In this document: in pieces, positions 27,297-36,390 of the stretch
Position numbering within the stretch: the stretch's first letter is position 1
How the letters are laid out: each line of letters begins with the position of its first letter
IMG/VR virus record: IMGVR_UViG_3300044695_006747
Span: 62,001-126,000 of that record
Source: a virus
Length of the DNA stretch: 64,000 nt
Direction: 5' to 3' (one strand)
The notes under the pieces: generated by a model
What the model was told of the DNA's origin: nothing
Database searches by the model: none
The model's input: the letters and a program-made list of their open reading frames with translations, nothing else
Translations under genes and position numbers: made by a program

Positions 27297-29179
27297 ATTT
27301 TATTCTCCTTTAATAAATCTTGAATTGTCATAATTTTATCTAACATAGCAATACCAAGAATATCGAATTTAATAATACCTAAACTTTCCAAATCTTGCAT
27401 TTCCATACCGGCTATGGTCTGGTCATTCTTACTATCATAAACCATGGGACACACTTCTCCAAGAGGAGTAGGACTTATAGCAATACCAGCGGCGTGTTTA
27501 GATTGATTAGTTTTTGTTCCCTCAAGTCTTATTGCTTGTTCAAATCTTTTGGCCAATGGACCGGCTAAATTATCGTTATCATCAATATAGCACCATTCTG
27601 ATAGTTCTTTTGATTTATTTTCTAATGCCCATCTAATTATAGAAGATTCTCCATATTCTTCTTTCATATCTTGTAATTCATCTGCTATCTTGGCTTCGTC
27701 TGGTATATGCTTTGTAATATTGTTCATTTCTTCAAATGTAATATTACCATAAGCCCTAAGAACATCTTTTAATGCTCCTCGTCCTTTCATGGTATTAAAT
27801 GTTATCATCTGAGAAACCTTATCGTGTCCATAATTTTCTTTGATATAGTTAATAACATCTTCTCGTTTGTTAATTGGTACGTCTACGTCTATATCTGGCA
27901 TTGATATATGATCAGCAGTATTTCTACCAGAATTATAAAATCTATCAAAAATTAGCCCGTATTTTATGGGATCTATCGCTGTTATGCCAACCAAATACGA
28001 AACCATACAACCAGCAGCAGAACCTCGACCTGGGCCGGGTAACCACCCATTAGATCGAACATATTGAAGTATATCTTGAATTATTAAAAAGTAGCTGGAT
28101 AGTCCAGCGGTTTGTAAAACAGAGAGTTCGTACTTTATACGATCAACATATTCTGTAGTCATTTCTGTATTATTACTAACTTTATTAGCTATTTTATCTC
28201 TCCAGCCGTCTCTACATAGTTGTCTTAGATATTCTGCTTCTGATAGACCGTCTGGACATTTAAAACTAGGAAGTGTTGGTTTTGATGTTATATCATAGTT
28301 TTCACACAAAGAATTCACATAATTTGTGTTTTCGATTTCTTCTTCTGTGTGCAGAGCATTTATTTCTTCATGATCCAAAATATGATAGTTATCAGATATA
28401 AAGAATGTCTCCATACCAACTTCTTCGTTATTTAATATCTTGTTTGTAACATCAGTAAGCGTTGTTTTTAAATTATTACATAATAGTATTCTTTGATCAA
28501 CAGCATCTTCCTTTTCTGCATAATGAGCATCTGGAGTACATATTACTTTTAAACCAGTATCTCGTGCTATATCTCTTATGCATTCAGTAACTTTAGATTG
28601 CATAGGATTATTAATCTGATCCATCAATTGAGCTTCTAGAAAAAAATTATCAGATCCACCAAAAATATCTTTAAGATACGAAGCTTTTTCTATGAGAATA
28701 TTTTTCCAGTCAGGATCAATGCTCTTATAGTCTGTTATACTGTTTGCTAATACTGACCCTAAGTGACCAGCAAACCCTATAATATTTCCATCTAGCATTT
28801 CGCCAAGTCTTTTAAGATCTATTCTAGGTTTATAGTAATAAAATTCTGGCTTATTAGTTTCTGATATGATTTTAATTAAAGTTTTCCATCCAGAATAATT
28901 TTTAGCCAATATTACTAAATGACTAAGTTTTTTATTATCATTATTTTTAATTGTCGCATCATCACTGGAAATATATAATTCACAACCTAGAATTGGTTTA
29001 ATACCATTCTTTTTCATGCAAGAATGGAACTTTACCGAACCAGCTATATTACCGTGATCTGTTAATGCACACGCACCAATATTTGTATTAATACATCTTT
29101 TAGCTATCTGTTCTGGTTTTGATAATCCGTCTAAAATAGAAAAATGGCTGTGAACATGCAAAGGAGTATACAATTTCAT
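27293..29179 (-). CDS. dnaE: DNA polymerase III alpha subunit, N-terminal half with PHP and catalytic palm (split gene)
   Basis: 628 residues. PHP domain at the start (LHVHSHFSILDG, then ALTDHGN, and CTPDAHYAEKED), with the metal-binding His/Asp set largely present. The palm follows: GPGRGSAAGCMVSYLVGI (about 382-400), MPDIDVDVP with two catalytic Asp (about 428-435), and KFDILGI with the third (about 604). It stops soon after (LLKENKI), at the point where cellular DnaE continues to the segment that begins the separate gene at 26435. The halves are complementary with little or no sequence lost. Confidence 0.9.
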   Translation of the reverse strand: MKLYTPLHVHSHFSILDGLSKPEQIAKRCINTNIGACALTDHGNIAGSVKFHSCMKKNGIKPILGCELYISSDDATIKNNDNKKLSHLVILAKNYSGWKTLIKIISETNKPEFYYYKPRIDLKRLGEMLDGNIIGFAGHLGSVLANSITDYKSIDPDWKNILIEKASYLKDIFGGSDNFFLEAQLMDQINNPMQSKVTECIRDIARDTGLKVICTPDAHYAEKEDAVDQRILLCNNLKTTLTDVTNKILNNEEVGMETFFISDNYHILDHEEINALHTEEEIENTNYVNSLCENYDITSKPTLPSFKCPDGLSEAEYLRQLCRDGWRDKIANKVSNNTEMTTEYVDRIKYELSVLQTAGLSSYFLIIQDILQYVRSNGWLPGPGRGSAAGCMVSYLVGITAIDPIKYGLIFDRFYNSGRNTADHISMPDIDVDVPINKREDVINYIKENYGHDKVSQMITFNTMKGRGALKDVLRAYGNITFEEMNNITKHIPDEAKIADELQDMKEEYGESSIIRWALENKSKELSEWCYIDDNDNLAGPLAKRFEQAIRLEGTKTNQSKHAAGIAISPTPLGEVCPMVYDSKNDQTIAGMEMQDLESLGIIKFDILGIAMLDKIMTIQDLLKENKI

Positions 29180-30222
29180 TGTTTAATTTCGCCAGGGGCT
29201 TGGTAATGTCCAAATGAGTGATTGTTTTGTTTGTACAGACTTGTAACGTTGTCTATACCCAATATGTCTATGTCGTGTTTTACTTGTTCACATTTTGTCA
29301 TAAAAGAATCTTTTTTACACACTTGATTATCTCTATATTCAACATGAGGAACAACATGAGAATCTTCAAAAGTAGTTTTGCCGAAGTGACATAGTTTACT
29401 ACACATCCAGGTTTTTCGCAAGTTGGGTCTTCTGCTTTTTTTTATAATTTCAAACTTATCTTTAAGCATTAATTCTGTTGTGATCAGATCTTTTTTACCG
29501 AAACATATAGAAAAAGGCCCACCATCGTTTATAAAATTAATAGATACCATTATATTTTCTACATCTGGATATAGATGGCTTACAGCATAGTGATATATTC
29601 TTAATTGAGGATCATTTTCTAAACACTCTTGTGTTTTTTCTTTGCCTGTCGCCCAATTTAATCTTTTACCTGTTTTCCAATCTATAATTTCATAGAAGCT
29701 ATCATCCACTTTTGTTATAAGATCTATTGTGCCTTTTATAGCTAGGTATCCTTCCAAAATGCCTTCATCTGTTTGATATTTGTACTTTGCCCAAGGTTTT
29801 TTGATCGTGATATCAAAGTGTTGTTCTGGACAAACAATATTTCTATTTCTAGGATCAAACATTCCATTATTATGTGTTATTGTTTTTATTACCCAATCAT
29901 AACAGTCTTTCTTGTCTTTGGCTAACCATTCGTGATGAGCATTGTTGGTGGTATAATATTCATATACTTTATCAAATAATTTATCGATAGCATAATTTTT
30001 AATTTTTATTTGACCAACAATATCATCGGATATCGATTCTATTTTATCTTGTTCGGCTTTTTTTATCATGGCCAATAGTTCTAAAACTTTATGTACTATT
30101 GTGCCTTTGTCTGCCTTTTTATTAGAAGGTCCTCTCCATCCCAGCACATACTCTAAATAGTATTGTTGTTCGCACATAGAGTGTGCGTTATATGAAGAGC
30201 TTCTAAAATATGTAATTATAAT
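29176..30222 (-). CDS. RecB/Cas4-like PD-(D/E)xK nuclease, probable non-AUG start
   Basis: About 348 residues. Nuclease core: KADKGTIVHKVLE (His), then GTIDLITKVDDSFYEIIDWKTGK (D ... D-x-K) and QLRIYHYA (QxxxY). Several Cys follow (CSKLCHF, VCKKD, TKCEQ) that could hold a cluster or zinc. The first ATG (30177) begins inside a conserved-looking block. In-frame codons upstream read ITYFRSSSYNAHS before MCEQQYYLEYVLGW, matching the N-terminus I know from this phage family, with no stop until past 30222. The likely start is ATT at 30222 (AAGGA eight bases upstream), alternatives 30219 or 30216. Probable DNA-end processing or recombination role. Confidence 0.75.
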   Translation of the reverse strand: MIITYFRSSSYNAHSMCEQQYYLEYVLGWRGPSNKKADKGTIVHKVLELLAMIKKAEQDKIESISDDIVGQIKIKNYAIDKLFDKVYEYYTTNNAHHEWLAKDKKDCYDWVIKTITHNNGMFDPRNRNIVCPEQHFDITIKKPWAKYKYQTDEGILEGYLAIKGTIDLITKVDDSFYEIIDWKTGKRLNWATGKEKTQECLENDPQLRIYHYAVSHLYPDVENIMVSINFINDGGPFSICFGKKDLITTELMLKDKFEIIKKSRRPNLRKTWMCSKLCHFGKTTFEDSHVVPHVEYRDNQVCKKDSFMTKCEQVKHDIDILGIDNVTSLYKQNNHSFGHYQAPGEIKQ

Positions 30223-30794
30223 GGTAGTATTCCTTTATTTTTAAGAAATTGATCTAGTATTAGATTTTGTTCTTGTATTGTCAAGTTTTTGTTATCTAGT
30301 AGTAAATCAAAGTTCGATTGATCATATCTGTTAATATCTAATGCTGTTTCGCTGTCGTGCTGAGAATCAAAAGGATTTCTGGTTAATTTGATGACAGTTC
30401 CACCAACATTTTTGATGACCCTAACTTCATTGGGAAATCTGCAATCAGCCACAATTGCTAAATCAGGTTTTTCTTTTATAATCTTAGTAATAGTAGCATC
30501 AGCCCATACATTTTGTTGCATGGTTCTAAATATGTCTGTTCCAACGAATTGCATAACCTCTCTTGCTGTTAATCGTTTATTTTGCCATACGCAATTGACC
30601 AATTCATTTTTTTGGTCATCTGTGCCGTAGCATTGTTCATAAGTTAATCCTAATATATTCATACAAATATCCTTTTTAAGAGGATCAGCAAAATTATATA
30701 CTTTAACATTACCAATAAATTTATTGGCTATAAATTCTGAGCAAGTAGTTTTTCCTGATTGTTTTCGTCCAGCAAACGCTATTATTTTTGTCAT
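30216..30794 (-). CDS. Deoxynucleoside monophosphate kinase
   Basis: 192 residues with Walker A GRKQSGKT (residues 9-16) followed by CSEFIANKF. KVYNFADPLKKDI, ARE-VMQFVGTDIFR and VADCRFPNEV match the T4 gp1-like dNMP kinase family. It phosphorylates dNMPs to dNDPs, feeding the dNTP pool for replication together with the reductase and dCMP deaminase. It overlaps the primase stop (ATGA) and its own stop is embedded in the non-AUG start region of the nuclease. Confidence 0.85.
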   Translation of the reverse strand: MTKIIAFAGRKQSGKTTCSEFIANKFIGNVKVYNFADPLKKDICMNILGLTYEQCYGTDDQKNELVNCVWQNKRLTAREVMQFVGTDIFRTMQQNVWADATITKIIKEKPDLAIVADCRFPNEVRVIKNVGGTVIKLTRNPFDSQHDSETALDINRYDQSNFDLLLDNKNLTIQEQNLILDQFLKNKGILPL

Positions 30795-31903
30795 AAGGTT
30801 ATCTTTGATGTTATTTGTTCTTTAATCTCTGCGTCAGATAATTCTGCTATATCATTTTTAGATATATATATGTGTTGTATATTATATATCTTTTTACATT
30901 TATTTTCTATTTGTGTTCTAGCCTTTATGCCAGCATCGTCAGAATCTGTAATAATCACTAATGTCATAGCGCCACTAGTATCCAATAACATTTTCTGCTT
31001 ATCATTTAAATTGGACCCAAAGATAGCTACAGCATTATGAATACCATTGCTCTCCAACTTCCAAACATTACCAGGACTCTCTACAATTATAGCTGTTCTA
31101 GTTTCTTTGATGTATTTTTTGGCAAACCAAAAATTATACAAACAATTTTCTGCTGAGAAACCCTTGTTATGTTTCCATTTTGGTTTTAGGTTGTCATTAG
31201 TAGAGCGACCGCTACATCCTATCATGTAGTTATACTCTGAATCATAAATAGGAACTACGGCTCTGTCAGACATTTCTTTATTCGGTGTTTCACAATCACC
31301 AACATCATATTTGTCTAATATTTTAGGATCAAAACCCCTGGATATAAAATAAGGACTAGGAATTTTTAATAATTTTCTAACCTGATTTCTATTAGGATAA
31401 TTTGTGCCAGTTACCTGTTTCGTATTTAGTATTGTCAAGCTATTGACAAAATTATTTTTTTCTTTTTCTTTATTTGATACTTTGAGATCTTTGAGATTAA
31501 TCTTTCCAAAATCTGTCAAAAACTTCAGAGTTTCAGAAAAGCTAACAGTATCGTCTCCATCACAAGACCAGTTATGTTTTTTATGAGAAAGTATGCCTCT
31601 CACAAAACCTATAATGGATCCTTTAAAATGTTTTTCACATTGATGAGTTCTGCATTTCCAGTTACCTCTATATGACTCTCCAACATAATATAAATTTATA
31701 GCGGATTCGTTGTCTCCTCCGTGTATTGGACAAGACATACTAATAAACTTACTATTCTGTTTGTACTCTAAATTAAAGTACTCTAACAGATCAGTTATAT
31801 TATCGCATAAATGATCACACAAAATTTTGAGTTTTTGCTGATCAATCGAATGGAATGTTTTCTTCATCTTTGACTTCAAACCCGTCGTCATCGTCCTTTC
31901 CAT
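30791..31903 (-). CDS. DnaG-like DNA primase
   Basis: 370 residues. CHC2-like zinc site: CPIHGG ... WKCRTHQCEKHF (C58, H61, C84, C89 from the first ATG). The TOPRIM domain has AIIVESPG (about 269-276) and VIITDSDDAG (about 313-322) with the metal-binding acidic residues. It makes RNA primers and pairs with the helicase encoded just upstream. The first ATG overlaps the helicase 3' end by 62 bases; ATGs 4 and 12 codons later are possible, and the conserved part starts after them. No helicase-binding C-terminal domain is visible. Confidence 0.85.
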   Translation of the reverse strand: MERTMTTGLKSKMKKTFHSIDQQKLKILCDHLCDNITDLLEYFNLEYKQNSKFISMSCPIHGGDNESAINLYYVGESYRGNWKCRTHQCEKHFKGSIIGFVRGILSHKKHNWSCDGDDTVSFSETLKFLTDFGKINLKDLKVSNKEKEKNNFVNSLTILNTKQVTGTNYPNRNQVRKLLKIPSPYFISRGFDPKILDKYDVGDCETPNKEMSDRAVVPIYDSEYNYMIGCSGRSTNDNLKPKWKHNKGFSAENCLYNFWFAKKYIKETRTAIIVESPGNVWKLESNGIHNAVAIFGSNLNDKQKMLLDTSGAMTLVIITDSDDAGIKARTQIENKCKKIYNIQHIYISKNDIAELSDAEIKEQITSKITL

Positions 31904-33293
31904 TTACAATCTCCAATCTAGTGTTTCCTTCTGTAATTTTAGCACACCAACCCTTCATATGACAATTAATATAATCGTTATCATCTAGGCCAGCGCCGTG
32001 TCTACTGATTAATGGGATTAATTTTCTATTACCGTTTGTTGGCCCGTCTTCTGCTATTTCTTCGTCGCTTTTTCTTTTGAAAATAGAGAAATTACTACAC
32101 AACCATATGATTCTATCAGATCCGCTAGCGGTATCGGTACTTTCTTTTGTAATACCATCTCTATTTAATTGCACAAAGGCTACTATTGGAAGCTGATATT
32201 TACACGCAAAATTATGAAGTGTTGTCATCATAAAACCAAGAACTTGATATTCTTTCATATCTTGACTAATACCGGCGCTATCCATAAGCTTAAGATAGTC
32301 ATAAAAAATAACACACGGTTTTGCTGTGCCGTCTGAGTTCAGTCCTACTTCTTTTATAATCCATCTTCTCATTATAGATAATTGTTCATCAAAAGATTTA
32401 CCGGCAATAGATTTATGAAATAGTGGAGTTTCTTTTAGATCATTAACAGCGTCCTCTATTTTTTTCTTTAGTGATGGTGTTTGTGCGAATTTTCCACTCT
32501 CAATTTTATTTATTTCTATTTCTGTCATCATAGCCAGTATACGATGAATATGATCATCTTTGGTCATTTCAGTATCCATATTTAATACTGGTATTTTTAA
32601 TTTATTTGCTATATAAAAGCCCATATTGTCCGATAATAGTGTTTTACCAGTTTTTGGTCTTGCTGCTATAACATTTATCGTACTTTTTCTTAGTCCTCCG
32701 CCTATAGCAAAATCATAAGCAGGAAATCCTGTTGATATACCAACCTGATCTATTGGATTGGCAATAAGATCCTCGATATACTCCTCTAGATTCTGACTAA
32801 TCTGTACAGGACTACTATCTTGATCTTCCATAGATGTGCTAAAATTTAGTATTGGCTCCTCGACCAAACTCATTATATGAGATATTGGTTCCGAACCAGT
32901 TATATTGAGCACATTATTTTTGATATCGTCTAATTTTTTATGTAATTTTCTTGCTATTTCTAGTTTTTTGATTTTTGCCGCAAACTGTAAAAGATTATCA
33001 AAGTTAGCTGGAAACTCTAAAATTGCTTTTAGGTGCTGAGTTTCTTCTTTTTTCTGTAAAACATAATCAAGATCAAGCTCTTTTGCAGCGGAGAAGATTG
33101 ATGCTATATCTATTGATTGACAATTATGATCTACAAATATTTTCTTCAAACATTTGTATATTATAATATTGCTATCTATGGTAAAACTATTTTCATTTAT
33201 TATGTCTGCAACTTCAAGGTATGCTTTTTCACCATATTGGCATAATATAGATAGTACTGCTCTTTCAGCAGACGGATCAAATAAAATATTCAT
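31842..33293 (-). CDS. dnaB: DnaB-like replicative helicase
   Basis: 483 residues, close to the usual DnaB length. N-terminal helical domain (AERAVLSILCQYGEKAYL), linker helix, then RecA-type motor: STGFPAYDFAIGGGLRKS, Walker A ARPKTGKT (211-218), NMDTEM (motif 1a), Walker B VIFYDYL (328-334) and QLNRDG. A long charged C-terminal tail follows. It unwinds the fork ahead of the polymerase and recruits the primase encoded immediately downstream. Four bases separate it from the upstream zinc-ribbon gene. Confidence 0.9.
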   Translation of the reverse strand: MNILFDPSAERAVLSILCQYGEKAYLEVADIINENSFTIDSNIIIYKCLKKIFVDHNCQSIDIASIFSAAKELDLDYVLQKKEETQHLKAILEFPANFDNLLQFAAKIKKLEIARKLHKKLDDIKNNVLNITGSEPISHIMSLVEEPILNFSTSMEDQDSSPVQISQNLEEYIEDLIANPIDQVGISTGFPAYDFAIGGGLRKSTINVIAARPKTGKTLLSDNMGFYIANKLKIPVLNMDTEMTKDDHIHRILAMMTEIEINKIESGKFAQTPSLKKKIEDAVNDLKETPLFHKSIAGKSFDEQLSIMRRWIIKEVGLNSDGTAKPCVIFYDYLKLMDSAGISQDMKEYQVLGFMMTTLHNFACKYQLPIVAFVQLNRDGITKESTDTASGSDRIIWLCSNFSIFKRKSDEEIAEDGPTNGNRKLIPLISRHGAGLDDNDYINCHMKGWCAKITEGNTRLEIVNGKDDDDGFEVKDEENIPFD

Positions 33294-33297
33294 TGTT

Positions 33298-33675
33298 TCA
33301 TCCAGCAGTCGTTGAACACTTATTGCACTTGTATCTATTTTTATCTAGCACTAGTGCTGGATTACATTTCTCTTTTCTGCCACAGCATCTGCATACCAAT
33401 TCTATGTAAGAAAACTCTCTATTTCTTTCAGTTGGTGGTGTTTTAGATAATTTTTGATCTATTGCAACATCATCTTTATGAAGATTTTTTTCTGACATTT
33501 TATCAAAAAGATTTATATTACTACCTCTTGCTTTTGATTTATTAGTTTTGATATTACTATTTAATTTAGGACTATCACTTACTTCATCATTTTTACTTTC
33601 TGGTAATAATGAAGACAATAATTCTATTAATCCTTTTATTTGTTCTGGATTATTTTTTAAATTTTCAAGATCCAT
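33298..33675 (-). CDS. Zinc-ribbon hypothetical upstream of the helicase
   Basis: 125 residues. A helical start (IKGLIELLSSLLPES), a low-complexity charged linker rich in Ser and Asn, and a C-terminal four-Cys zinc ribbon (CRCCGRKEKC ... YKCNKC). The position before helicase and primase suggests a replisome accessory protein or DNA-binding factor, but no loader motif is visible. Overlaps the upstream gene by 11 bases. Confidence 0.5.
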   Translation of the reverse strand: MDLENLKNNPEQIKGLIELLSSLLPESKNDEVSDSPKLNSNIKTNKSKARGSNINLFDKMSEKNLHKDDVAIDQKLSKTPPTERNREFSYIELVCRCCGRKEKCNPALVLDKNRYKCNKCSTTAG

Positions 33676-34159
33676 TCTTCACCTTATTTCTTTGAATAGA
33701 TAATATAATATCCGATAAATTTTTAATGCTATTTGCCAAATATGAGAGTCTGTCACTACGCTGTTTTGCATACTTTTTGATATTGTTTAATGAAGTGGCC
33801 TTGTCGTTGTGTTTTATTGCCTGACCAGCCTTTTCTGCATATCCATAGCCTTTATAGTTATTTATTTCATCGGCTATAGTCTCCTTTATTGTTTCATCTG
33901 ACCAATTATACCGAGCTATCTCCCTGTTGATTGTTCTCTGAATAAAGAAAGCATACTGTCCTAATCTATATGCTATGTTCCCACAATCTTCTGGAGAAAG
34001 TTTTTCTAAGGATTCTCTGTTCATAGATAAATATTCTTGCAGTTCAGATTCTGTTAAATAAGAATTTTGTGCAACATACTTACCTAAGCCTAGAGAATTT
34101 TCATAATCATCTAGAATAGAGTCCCAATGTTGCATTTCTTCTTTAGATGTTTTTGACAT
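33665..34159 (-). CDS. Conserved-type phage protein of unknown function, all-helical
   Basis: 164 residues, mostly helical (LGQYAFFIQRTINREIARY; ETIADEINNYKGYGYAEKAG; LSYLANSIKNLSDIIL). I recognise the general pattern from recombination regions of large phages but know no function. It overlaps the upstream nuclease-like gene by 17 bases and the downstream gene by 11, so it probably belongs to the RecA-helicase operon. Confidence 0.5.
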   Translation of the reverse strand: MSKTSKEEMQHWDSILDDYENSLGLGKYVAQNSYLTESELQEYLSMNRESLEKLSPEDCGNIAYRLGQYAFFIQRTINREIARYNWSDETIKETIADEINNYKGYGYAEKAGQAIKHNDKATSLNNIKKYAKQRSDRLSYLANSIKNLSDIILSIQRNKVKNGS

Positions 34160-34547
34160 ATTCGGTCCACTCTTCTGTTTTATTGTATGGTAATTCTACG
34201 TATTTAATATTATTTATTTCACACCACTCTTTCTTTTCTTGATCTCTTTTTTTTGCTTTAGCAAATGCCAATATATTGGTGTGATAAAACGGGGTAAATT
34301 TGTAGTGTTGTTCGCCATGAACCTCAATACATAGTTTAACGAGAGGGATGAAAAAGTCAAGATACGCTATTTGATTTTTTCTAATATGCACTGTTACTTC
34401 TTCTAAGCTTTGCATAGTTGGAAAAATATCTTTTATAATTTGTCTAGTAAGCAAATGTAGACTAGATTTATTAAAAGAATTACTTGTTGAGCCATTTTTA
34501 TGAAAAGACCAATTGCTTACATTCCCGTCCAAGTCCATAACTTGCAT
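34143..34547 (-). CDS. Vsr-like/PD-(D/E)xK endonuclease
   Basis: 134 residues. The core reads IAYLDFFIPLVKLCIEVHGEQHYKF ... KKRDQEKKEWCEINNI ... YVELPY. The D ... E-x-H-G-E-Q-H pattern with a following K-R-D is that of Vsr/EDxHD-type endonucleases. It sits directly after recA (TAATG overlap), so a recombination or repair nicking role is plausible; a small free-standing endonuclease is the alternative. Confidence 0.6.
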   Translation of the reverse strand: MQVMDLDGNVSNWSFHKNGSTSNSFNKSSLHLLTRQIIKDIFPTMQSLEEVTVHIRKNQIAYLDFFIPLVKLCIEVHGEQHYKFTPFYHTNILAFAKAKKRDQEKKEWCEINNIKYVELPYNKTEEWTEYVKNI

Positions 34548-35563
34548 TACTTATTTCCTATAATATTTCTTACTTCATTGTATAGCTTTTCGTAGGATTC
34601 TGGGTTTTGCAATAAGTATGCTCGGATTTTTTCCGTTCCCTGAAATTTAGTTTTTTCTCCTTCCAAGAAAGGAAGAGTATACCATGCTCCAGATTTATTG
34701 ATCAAACCAAGATCGCACCCTATGGTAATCAATTCCGTGTGTCTATCAATACCTTCTCCGTATCTTATATAACTAGTAATTTGTCCTCCTGGAGGCCCAA
34801 GAGCAGAACACATAGTCTGCCATTCTACTTCTTGTCCTATTTGTGTGTTATCGGTTCCTAAAAGCCAAGGCTTAAAGGATTTTGCACGAATTTTTATATC
34901 TGTTTGATATGCAATAGCCTGACCGCTTTTTTCCTTAAACTCTGCCCCATATCCTGTTGGATTGCCCATTAAATGTGTGATACCTATTACAATATTTTTA
35001 TTTACAGGAATAACATTTGCTACTTTGCGACAAAATTTAGCTAGTAATTTTGCTCCGTCTGCTCGTTGCATTTTATCCATATCACTAGTTATTTCTGCTT
35101 CTGTGCATAATGCAGAATACGAGTCGATAATGACAACCGATCCTGGTTCTTGGTTTATGATTCTTTCTGCAATTTGAAGATATTCTTCTGCTCTTAATAT
35201 TTTGCCAGTTTGAGACCCTATAACATCAAATTTTTCTAGGTTTAAACCAGGTATACCTTCCAGATCTCTTTTTTTAAGTCGGCCTTCTATGTTCAAATAG
35301 TAAACCATACGACCATCCTTATAGGATCCTGTGCCGTACTCCGGTCTTTGTGCCGTAGCAGCAAAATCCAAAGATGTCGTGGTTTTTCCACATTTTGGTT
35401 GACCAGTTAAAACAACAAAACTTCCTTCTGGAATACCTCCTCCCAAAATCATGTCTAATGCTGGGCTTACTGGTATAACGATTGATTCTTTATCAACAAC
35501 AGAAGATGCTGACAATATAATCTCATCACCAAAATCTTTTTTTACGCTATCTTTAATGCTCAT
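34547..35563 (-). CDS. recA: RecA/UvsX-like recombinase
   Basis: 338 residues. Walker A GQPKCGKT (54-61), YLNIEGRLKKR, Walker B VVIIDSYSALC, GITHLMGNPTG and AYQTDIKIRAKS in the order of RecA core motifs. LGPPGG and SYIRYGEGID follow. It lacks the cellular RecA C-terminal domain. It should form filaments on single strands for strand exchange and probably supports recombination-dependent replication with the annealing protein and nucleases in this window. Confidence 0.9.
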   Translation of the reverse strand: MSIKDSVKKDFGDEIILSASSVVDKESIVIPVSPALDMILGGGIPEGSFVVLTGQPKCGKTTTSLDFAATAQRPEYGTGSYKDGRMVYYLNIEGRLKKRDLEGIPGLNLEKFDVIGSQTGKILRAEEYLQIAERIINQEPGSVVIIDSYSALCTEAEITSDMDKMQRADGAKLLAKFCRKVANVIPVNKNIVIGITHLMGNPTGYGAEFKEKSGQAIAYQTDIKIRAKSFKPWLLGTDNTQIGQEVEWQTMCSALGPPGGQITSYIRYGEGIDRHTELITIGCDLGLINKSGAWYTLPFLEGEKTKFQGTEKIRAYLLQNPESYEKLYNEVRNIIGNK

Positions 35564-35996
35564 TATCTATATCCTTTAGTCTATCAAAAATATTTGTTTT
35601 TTTAGTATTTGAGACGCCTTTACTGACGGTATTTCTTTCTATAAGAACGTTTTGTTCATTATTTTTTGTTTGAAGAATGTTTTCTTGTCTAACTATAATA
35701 TCCACCAGATGAGGAGCCCTCAATGAATAAATTTTTTGACCTTCTGGTGTTTTGAGAGCAGCTATAATAGCTTTATCGCTATATTTGCTTAATAGTTTAT
35801 TAGCAGAAAAAATTTGTGATTTATAAAATTTTTCCCACTCTTTATTGATCCAAAATCTATAATGAAGATCTTTTTTATTTTTTATTGCTAAGTGTTCGCA
35901 TATAATTTCTGTTATATATTGCGATGCAGAAACAGTTTTACCGTTAGAATACTTTGATAAATATTTATTCGTTTGTATTTTCTTCTGGTTTGTCAT
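35553..35996 (-). CDS. Conserved-type phage protein next to recA, 147 residues
   Basis: Recognisable signature YLSKYSNGKTVSASQYITEIICEH, then KDLHYRFWINKEWEKFYKSQI, ANKLLSKYSDKAI and YSLRAPHLVDIIV. I know this pattern as a phage protein often beside recA, with no assigned function. A recombination accessory role is inferred from context. It overlaps recA by 11 bases and the upstream gene by 32. Confidence 0.6.
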   Translation of the reverse strand: MTNQKKIQTNKYLSKYSNGKTVSASQYITEIICEHLAIKNKKDLHYRFWINKEWEKFYKSQIFSANKLLSKYSDKAIIAALKTPEGQKIYSLRAPHLVDIIVRQENILQTKNNEQNVLIERNTVSKGVSNTKKTNIFDRLKDIDNEH

Positions 35997-36390
35997 TAGA
36001 TTTATATAGATCTTTACAGGTTTTGGTCAATGATTCTTGTAGATTAACAAAAAAAGTTTCTATAAAAGCTTTGTAGTCAGATACTATAAAATCTATATAA
36101 AATTTCTTATTTTCATGATAAACAGTTTCTGGTGCTGTTGTTACATCGTTTCCTTTTTTAAATACCTTACAATTAGTATCAAGTTCTATTATATATGGTA
36201 TTGGTTTATCTGAATTTGAATTTTCCTTGTCTTCTGCTTCCTCTTCTGTAGAATTATTTAGTGATTCTAAAAAAAATTGTGCTTCTTGTACTTTTGGCAA
36301 TAATTTATAAAATAGCTCTATCTCTTCTTCGGAGATTATATCAGATACTAGCTTCTGTTTTTCTTCAACTTGTTCTGTTATTTCTTCCAT
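35965..36390 (-). CDS. Hypothetical acidic protein, 141 residues
   Basis: Begins with acidic helices (MEEITEQVEEKQKLVSDII; EEIELFYKLLPKVQEAQFFL), has a Glu/Ser-rich linker, then a short conserved-looking beta segment (IPYIIELDTNCKVFKKG) and a helix. No motif is recognised. TAATG coupling to the upstream HTH-like gene. Collinear with the recA operon. Confidence 0.45.
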   Translation of the reverse strand: MEEITEQVEEKQKLVSDIISEEEIELFYKLLPKVQEAQFFLESLNNSTEEEAEDKENSNSDKPIPYIIELDTNCKVFKKGNDVTTAPETVYHENKKFYIDFIVSDYKAFIETFFVNLQESLTKTCKDLYKSNDKPEENTNE

